From JAQBQZ01 sp964554765 (lineage in GTDB: Bacteria; Patescibacteriota; Minisyncoccia; Phycocordibacterales; CAIRYW01): DNA of 9,185 bases. A program made the position numbers and the translations under genes. Shown here in pieces: positions 5,800 to 9,185 of this stretch (its first letter is position 1; each line of letters starts with the position of its first letter). The stretch spans positions 1 through 9,185 of the forward strand of contig CAZKPS010000020.1 in the NCBI GenBank assembly GCA_964554765.1. The letters run 5' to 3'. The notes under the pieces were generated by a model that was given only the letters and a program-made list of their open reading frames with translations, had not been told where the DNA came from and did no database searches.

Positions 5800-7032
5800 T
5801 TAGATATTAGTAAAAATCTTCTTCATCTCCTCTGCAATAATCGTCCAATCGTATTTTTCTTTAACCATTTCAAATGATTGTCTCTTAATTTTTGAGACGA
5901 GTTCCTGGTTTCGTATTAGTTCAAGTACAGCATTCGCAACACTTTCTGGATTACGAACTTCTGCAAACATCCCGGTCTCTCGGTCTTTTATAAAATCCAA
6001 AATCCCTCCCACAGGTGTTGCTACACACGGAAGCCCACAAATCATCGCTTCGACATATGAATTACCAAATCCTTCTGATATTGGTACACGAATAAAAATA
6101 TCAGATGCTTTGAGATATTTTGGCATCTCCTCGTGTGATATCCATCCCAAAAACCGTACCCTATTCTCTACCCCAAGCATTGCCGAAAGTCTACGGATCG
6201 AATCTTCCATATGACCTCTCCCTGCAATAACAAGTTTTACATTTGCTGGCAGCAAAGGCATAGCCTTCACAATATCCTCTACTGCGTTTTTGGGTACCAG
6301 TCGTGATGTGGTGATGAGGAAAATACCCCCCTCCTTTTTACCTAATTTATTTTTTATTTCTCCAATCTCCTCATCAGAATATTCTTTTGTAAAATGTCTT
6401 ATGTCTACCGCGTTCGGTACCACTACCACTGGACATTTGGCACCCATTTCAATACCAAAATCTGCAAGGTATCTTGAAATTGCCTGAATAGTATCTGCAT
6501 GAGTAAAAATCATTTTAAACAGTGGCCAGAGAGGTCGTGCCCTACGTTTGATAAATGGAATAGGGTCACCCTCTTGAAGAGTGAGAAGGAATTTAATTTT
6601 AGGATTTAGAAGTTTAAAAAAGAGAGCGGCAAAAGAATTGTATGTCGCCATTATACTCCAAATGGTGTCATATTTATGTTTCTTTTGGAGCTTCATAGCC
6701 TGCCAGAGAGCAGTAAACATCATTGCATATTTGTTGAGATGAAGAAATATTGGCAAAGAATCAGGTGTCACTTTGAGAAACTTGTCTCCTGTCCATCCAA
6801 CACGGTACACAGTCACATTACCAATCCTCTCTACCTTTGGGAGATGAGCATCAAGCCGGAGTGTCACCATATCAAACTCGAAACTTTGCCCGTTAGAGTT
6901 TTGTGAGTCAAAAGTCTCTCGGGTCGAGCCTAGGCGGTCTGTAATCTCTTTAATAGAGACTTCTGCTCCGCCTATAAAATTAGGATAATAGACGAGCGAA
7001 AATATTAGAATGCGTCGTTTTTGATTAGTCAT
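5800..7032 (-). CDS. GT4 family glycosyltransferase
   Basis: A complete GT-B retaining glycosyltransferase of 410 residues, expected in the cytoplasm or at the inner membrane face, working on envelope or surface glycan. Visible motifs: YYPNFIGGAEVSI (15-27, N-terminal glycine-rich loop), PNAVD (206-210), SRLVPKNAVEDIVKA (243-257, start of the donor domain), IAGRG (269-273), RVRFLGWISHEEMPKYL (291-307), and the EX7E signature SEGFGNSYVEAM (319-330) with Glu320 and Glu328, followed by GLPCVATPVGG. Residues 35-51 form an unusual Ser/Asn/Gln-rich insert between the first helix and the second strand. ATG start, no Shine-Dalgarno sequence. It leads the cluster with the isochorismatase-like and PL14-like genes (5- and 9-base gaps). 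A weak promoter is possible (TTTAAT, 17 bases, CATAAT, - strand, 7044-7072). Donor and acceptor cannot be named. Confidence 0.92.
   Translation of the reverse strand: MTNQKRRILIFSLVYYPNFIGGAEVSIKEITDRLGSTRETFDSQNSNGQSFEFDMVTLRLDAHLPKVERIGNVTVYRVGWTGDKFLKVTPDSLPIFLHLNKYAMMFTALWQAMKLQKKHKYDTIWSIMATYNSFAALFFKLLNPKIKFLLTLQEGDPIPFIKRRARPLWPLFKMIFTHADTIQAISRYLADFGIEMGAKCPVVVVPNAVDIRHFTKEYSDEEIGEIKNKLGKKEGGIFLITTSRLVPKNAVEDIVKAMPLLPANVKLVIAGRGHMEDSIRRLSAMLGVENRVRFLGWISHEEMPKYLKASDIFIRVPISEGFGNSYVEAMICGLPCVATPVGGILDFIKDRETGMFAEVRNPESVANAVLELIRNQELVSKIKRQSFEMVKEKYDWTIIAEEMKKIFTNI
6880..6930 (-). repeat. In-frame repeat-like insert in the glycosyltransferase
   Basis: These 51 bases encode residues 35-51, a low-complexity Ser/Thr/Asn/Gln segment (GSTRETFDSQNSNGQSF) set between the first helix of the Rossmann fold and the strand FDMVTL. 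Family members usually have only a short turn here. The DNA contains GACTCACAAAACTCT and AAAGTTTCGAG units that resemble the degenerate patches in murD, so I read it as another in-frame expansion. Confidence 0.45.
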
Positions 7033-7083
7033 AATATACCCTGATTATGACACATAATATGAAAATATTAAATTCGAAGCACA

Positions 7084-7109
7084 AAACACGAAATCCAGAT
7101 TTCGTGTTT
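7084..7109 (-). terminator. Hairpin after the small membrane gene, possible terminator
   Basis: AAACACGAAATC (7084-7095) and GATTTCGTGTTT (7098-7109) form a perfect 12-base inverted repeat, in practice an 11-bp stem with a four-base loop. On the - strand it begins 2 bases after the TGA at 7112 and is followed by TTTTGTGC, so it could end the transcript of the ATPase and small gene. The adjoining AATTCGAAGC links it to the repeat family seen in murD, so it may be a repeat unit used as a terminator. Confidence 0.45.
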
Positions 7110-7111
7110 AT

Positions 7112-7243
7112 TCACTCTATTTCTTCTATTTCATAGTCATCCACCTCATTTTCATTATCTCGCTTTTTCTCCTTGTTGATATTCAAAAACGCTACTGCGC
7201 CCATACAACCAACAACAATAATGAGAATCAGAAGTACGTACAT
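7112..7243 (-). CDS. Small single-pass membrane protein, 43 residues
   Basis: A small gene with ATG at 7241-7243 and TGA at 7112-7114. The product starts MYVLLILIIVVGCMGAVAFL (residues 1-20), one hydrophobic helix, followed by a basic patch NKEKKR (23-28) and a strongly acidic tail with Asp/Glu from 29 to 43. By the positive-inside rule the tail would face the cytoplasm. VVGC (10-13) loosely fits a lipobox, but there is no basic residue before the hydrophobic run, so a plain membrane anchor is more likely. It lies 30 bases downstream of the coupling-protein-like ATPase on the same strand and ends right before a hairpin, consistent with a shared transcript. I recognise no family. Support comes from the composition pattern and placement, not homology; no Shine-Dalgarno sequence is seen. 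Confidence 0.6.
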   Translation of the reverse strand: MYVLLILIIVVGCMGAVAFLNINKEKKRDNENEVDDYEIEEIE

Positions 7244-7273
7244 TTATACTATTTAATACACATCATATACCAA

Positions 7274-9100
7274 TTACTGTATTTCTAGAATTCTTTTCAA
7301 AATATCTTCAGGAACCTCTTTTTTTTCTTCAATTTTTGGTTCTGTTTTTATTGATTTACTCTCTTCTACCTGTTTTGGAATTAATTGATCTACTGAATTA
7401 GGTTCCTTTTGTGTTGATATGTTGGCATGAGTATCCTCAACATCATCCAAAGACACAACAGATGCGAGTGCATTTCGAAGCTCCGTCAGATGCTCTTCTG
7501 AAGGTAATTTCTTTTCTTTTGGTTTCTGATTTGTTTGACGGAGATAACTGAGTGATACTGCCTTGCGAAGCTGCTTCTCTCTTTCATACGCACTATCTCT
7601 TTGTGGTACAGAAGTACTGCCTCTACCTTGATTCTGTTGTACTTGAGTATGTGTATTTGATTGTGACTGTGTAGGTCTAGGTATTGGAGCCTTGCCCAAG
7701 ACAGCCGCGAGAGCCATATCAATCGGACTCTGTCGTTGTTCATTACTTTTTCTTGATCCCTTGTCTCCACCCCTATTTTGTCCCCCACCATAGACTGCAG
7801 CCTGAGACTCTTCATGCCATTCACGTATCTCGTTTTCTACATCTACCCGAGAACGAGCAAATACTTTTCGTGAATTTTCTATAATCCTATCTCGCATATT
7901 TTGTTCTGGCTTAGGTAAAGGAGAAAGTGTTGTTGCAGAAAATGGTTTTGATGTCACTCCATCAATCATAAGTTTGAGGTATATCTGTGCAAACCCTAGG
8001 TTTACTAGGTCAGTAGCAGTAAATTCAGGTGCATATTCTTTTTCTAAAACCTCAGCATCAAACGCACCCACTCGAAATGTAATCATTGTTCCTACGTTAC
8101 CGAATACCGCAGCACGAACCTCTTCTGTCATCTGTTCGATGTACTGATGTGCCACTGTTAGATTGAGCTTATATTTTCGAGCTTCAGAGAGAATATCCGC
8201 AAACGATTCATTTGCAAAGTTTTGGAACTCATCAACATAGAGATAAAAGTTTGGGAGTACTGCGAGCTCTGCCTCTCTCTTATCAGCACGACTCATGGCA
8301 GCAAGATAAATTTTGGTAATAAGCATCGCACCCAACAGGTTTGCATTTGCTTCTCCTACAAGTCCTTTCGAGAGATTCATGATAAGAATCTTTTTGTTAT
8401 CCATCATATCTCGAATATCGAAAGTGGATTTTGGTTGACCGATGATGTTACGAATAAGTGGATTAGAAATAAACTGTCCAATCTTGTTTTGAATTGATGC
8501 GCCTGCCTCCTGCATATATTTTGGCCCATATTTTGCAAACTCATCTACCCAGAAAGATCTCACTGACGGATCAGTGATGTGCTCGATTACTTTTTTACGA
8601 TAATCCTCATCTGCAAGAATTCTATTAACACCAATAAGTGTTGAATCTGGGTATTCAAGAAGAGCCAAAAGAATATTATTAAGAATATATTCCATTCGTG
8701 CAGACCATGCATCCACCCAGATCTTTTTGAATGCAGACATAAGTCCGTTTGCGACGAGATGTCTTTTGTCAGGACCCACATCTTCAAGCACATTAAATGA
8801 CACAGGATTATCGAGATCAAACGGTGCAAAATAGAGGACATCCTGAACACGTGATTCGGGGACATACTCCAAAAGAAGATCGGCAGTCTTTCCGTGAGGG
8901 TCAAGAAATGCCAATCCTCTACCGTCTTGAATATCTTGTACAGCAAGATTCTCGAGTAGAGTTGACTTACCCATACCGGTCTTACCTATTATGTAGGTAT
9001 GCCGAGACCTGTCTTTTATTTTAATACCAAAACGGAGTCTGCGATTACGCGCATCAGTCTCAGCAAAATAGACTACTTTGTTAGGATCTTCAGGATTCAT
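7274..9100 (-). CDS. VirD4/TraD-like type IV secretion coupling ATPase
   Basis: A RecA/FtsK-HerA-type ATPase of the type IV secretion DNA-binding (TraD/TrwB-like) group, 608 residues. Such proteins pump or recruit DNA at the membrane in conjugation or related systems; CPR genomes commonly carry versions near pilus or competence-type genes. Visible: Walker A IGKTGMGKST (38-47), FLDPHGK (65-71), Walker B FYLYVDEFQNF (285-295) with Asp290-Glu291, and LTVAHQY (314-320), the motif that follows Walker B in coupling proteins. Residues about 435-600 are low-complexity, rich in Gln, Asn, Lys and Glu, and likely disordered, with LRKAVSLSYLR (511-521) a possible short conserved segment. The two N-terminal membrane helices of VirD4/TraD are absent; an in-frame TAA just upstream of the ATG rules out a nearby longer start. 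The small membrane protein gene follows after 30 bases. Confidence 0.88.
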   Translation of the reverse strand: MNPEDPNKVVYFAETDARNRRLRFGIKIKDRSRHTYIIGKTGMGKSTLLENLAVQDIQDGRGLAFLDPHGKTADLLLEYVPESRVQDVLYFAPFDLDNPVSFNVLEDVGPDKRHLVANGLMSAFKKIWVDAWSARMEYILNNILLALLEYPDSTLIGVNRILADEDYRKKVIEHITDPSVRSFWVDEFAKYGPKYMQEAGASIQNKIGQFISNPLIRNIIGQPKSTFDIRDMMDNKKILIMNLSKGLVGEANANLLGAMLITKIYLAAMSRADKREAELAVLPNFYLYVDEFQNFANESFADILSEARKYKLNLTVAHQYIEQMTEEVRAAVFGNVGTMITFRVGAFDAEVLEKEYAPEFTATDLVNLGFAQIYLKLMIDGVTSKPFSATTLSPLPKPEQNMRDRIIENSRKVFARSRVDVENEIREWHEESQAAVYGGGQNRGGDKGSRKSNEQRQSPIDMALAAVLGKAPIPRPTQSQSNTHTQVQQNQGRGSTSVPQRDSAYEREKQLRKAVSLSYLRQTNQKPKEKKLPSEEHLTELRNALASVVSLDDVEDTHANISTQKEPNSVDQLIPKQVEESKSIKTEPKIEEKKEVPEDILKRILEIQ

Positions 9101-9120
9101 CCCGTTTAGAAATTATGATA

Positions 9121-9150
9121 ATTTTAAATTACGAATTATAATTTTTTCAA
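9121..9150 (-). promoter_or_regulatory. Possible promoter of the coupling ATPase gene
   Basis: On the - strand, TTGAAA (9145-9150) and TAAAAT (9121-9126), each 5 of 6 to consensus, are separated by 18 bases. Transcription would start about 15 bases before the ATG at 9100, leaving a very short leader with no Shine-Dalgarno sequence. The region is extremely AT-rich, so chance matches are likely. The rest of 9101-9185 shows no gene. Confidence 0.35.
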
Positions 9151-9185
9151 AAAATAAACACTTATACTTCCCTTTCATTCATAAT

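Noticed and set aside
6290..6906. + strand frames opposite the second glycosyltransferase
   Set aside because: Antisense shadows of a gene with complete GT4 motifs.
8587..8946. 119-residue - strand frame inside the ATPase gene
   Set aside because: It overlaps fully with the conserved part of the ATPase in another frame and shows no motif.

Overview
The window looks like a piece of a streamlined, AT-rich bacterium, most likely a Patescibacteria/CPR (Parcubacteria-like) lineage. Three things point that way: a VirD4/TraD-type ATPase with no membrane segments; almost no Shine-Dalgarno-like sequence before any start codon; and short degenerate direct-repeat patches (units such as TTCGAAACTC, ATTCAAAA, AGTCAGA) lying inside conserved genes and in one intergenic gap. 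The placement rests on gene content and style, because no rRNA or marker set is present.

Layout. (1) Bases 1 to about 335 are GC-rich (40 of 60 bases in row 121-180) and encode the C-terminal part of a DUF2318/FtrD-like Cys-rich protein on the + strand. (2) An abrupt break lies at about 326-345. It also cuts off a GT4 glycosyltransferase on the - strand, which keeps only its first half. (3) Reading leftward on the - strand, murD, murC and that glycosyltransferase form a tight cluster (peptidoglycan precursor ligases plus a sugar transferase). (4) A lone + strand gene at 3822-4391, of unknown function, has its own promoter-like sequence and a near-perfect 23-bp hairpin leader. (5) A second - strand cluster runs from 7032 to 4514: a complete GT4 glycosyltransferase, an isochorismatase-like hydrolase with Ser in place of the usual nucleophilic Cys, and a family 14 polysaccharide lyase-like protein with its catalytic residues kept but no signal peptide. 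(6) Upstream on the same strand are a large coupling-protein-like ATPase (9100-7274) and a 43-residue single-pass membrane protein (7243-7112), closed by a hairpin.

How the genes fit together. MurD and MurC act consecutively, in the order MurC then MurD, on UDP-MurNAc in the cytoplasm. The glycosyltransferases suggest cell-envelope glycan work. The lyase/hydrolase pair is more AT-rich than its neighbours and looks acquired. The ATPase and the small membrane protein may form a DNA-transfer or pilus-associated unit, with the small protein possibly supplying a membrane anchor that the ATPase lacks; this last point is inference.

The items most worth a second look are the gene-truncating composition break, the hairpin-led orphan gene, the polysaccharide lyase in a CPR-like setting, the Cys-to-Ser hydrolase, the small membrane protein, and the repeat patches inside murD and the second glycosyltransferase. 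I did not find a complete, clearly new defence or mobile system.
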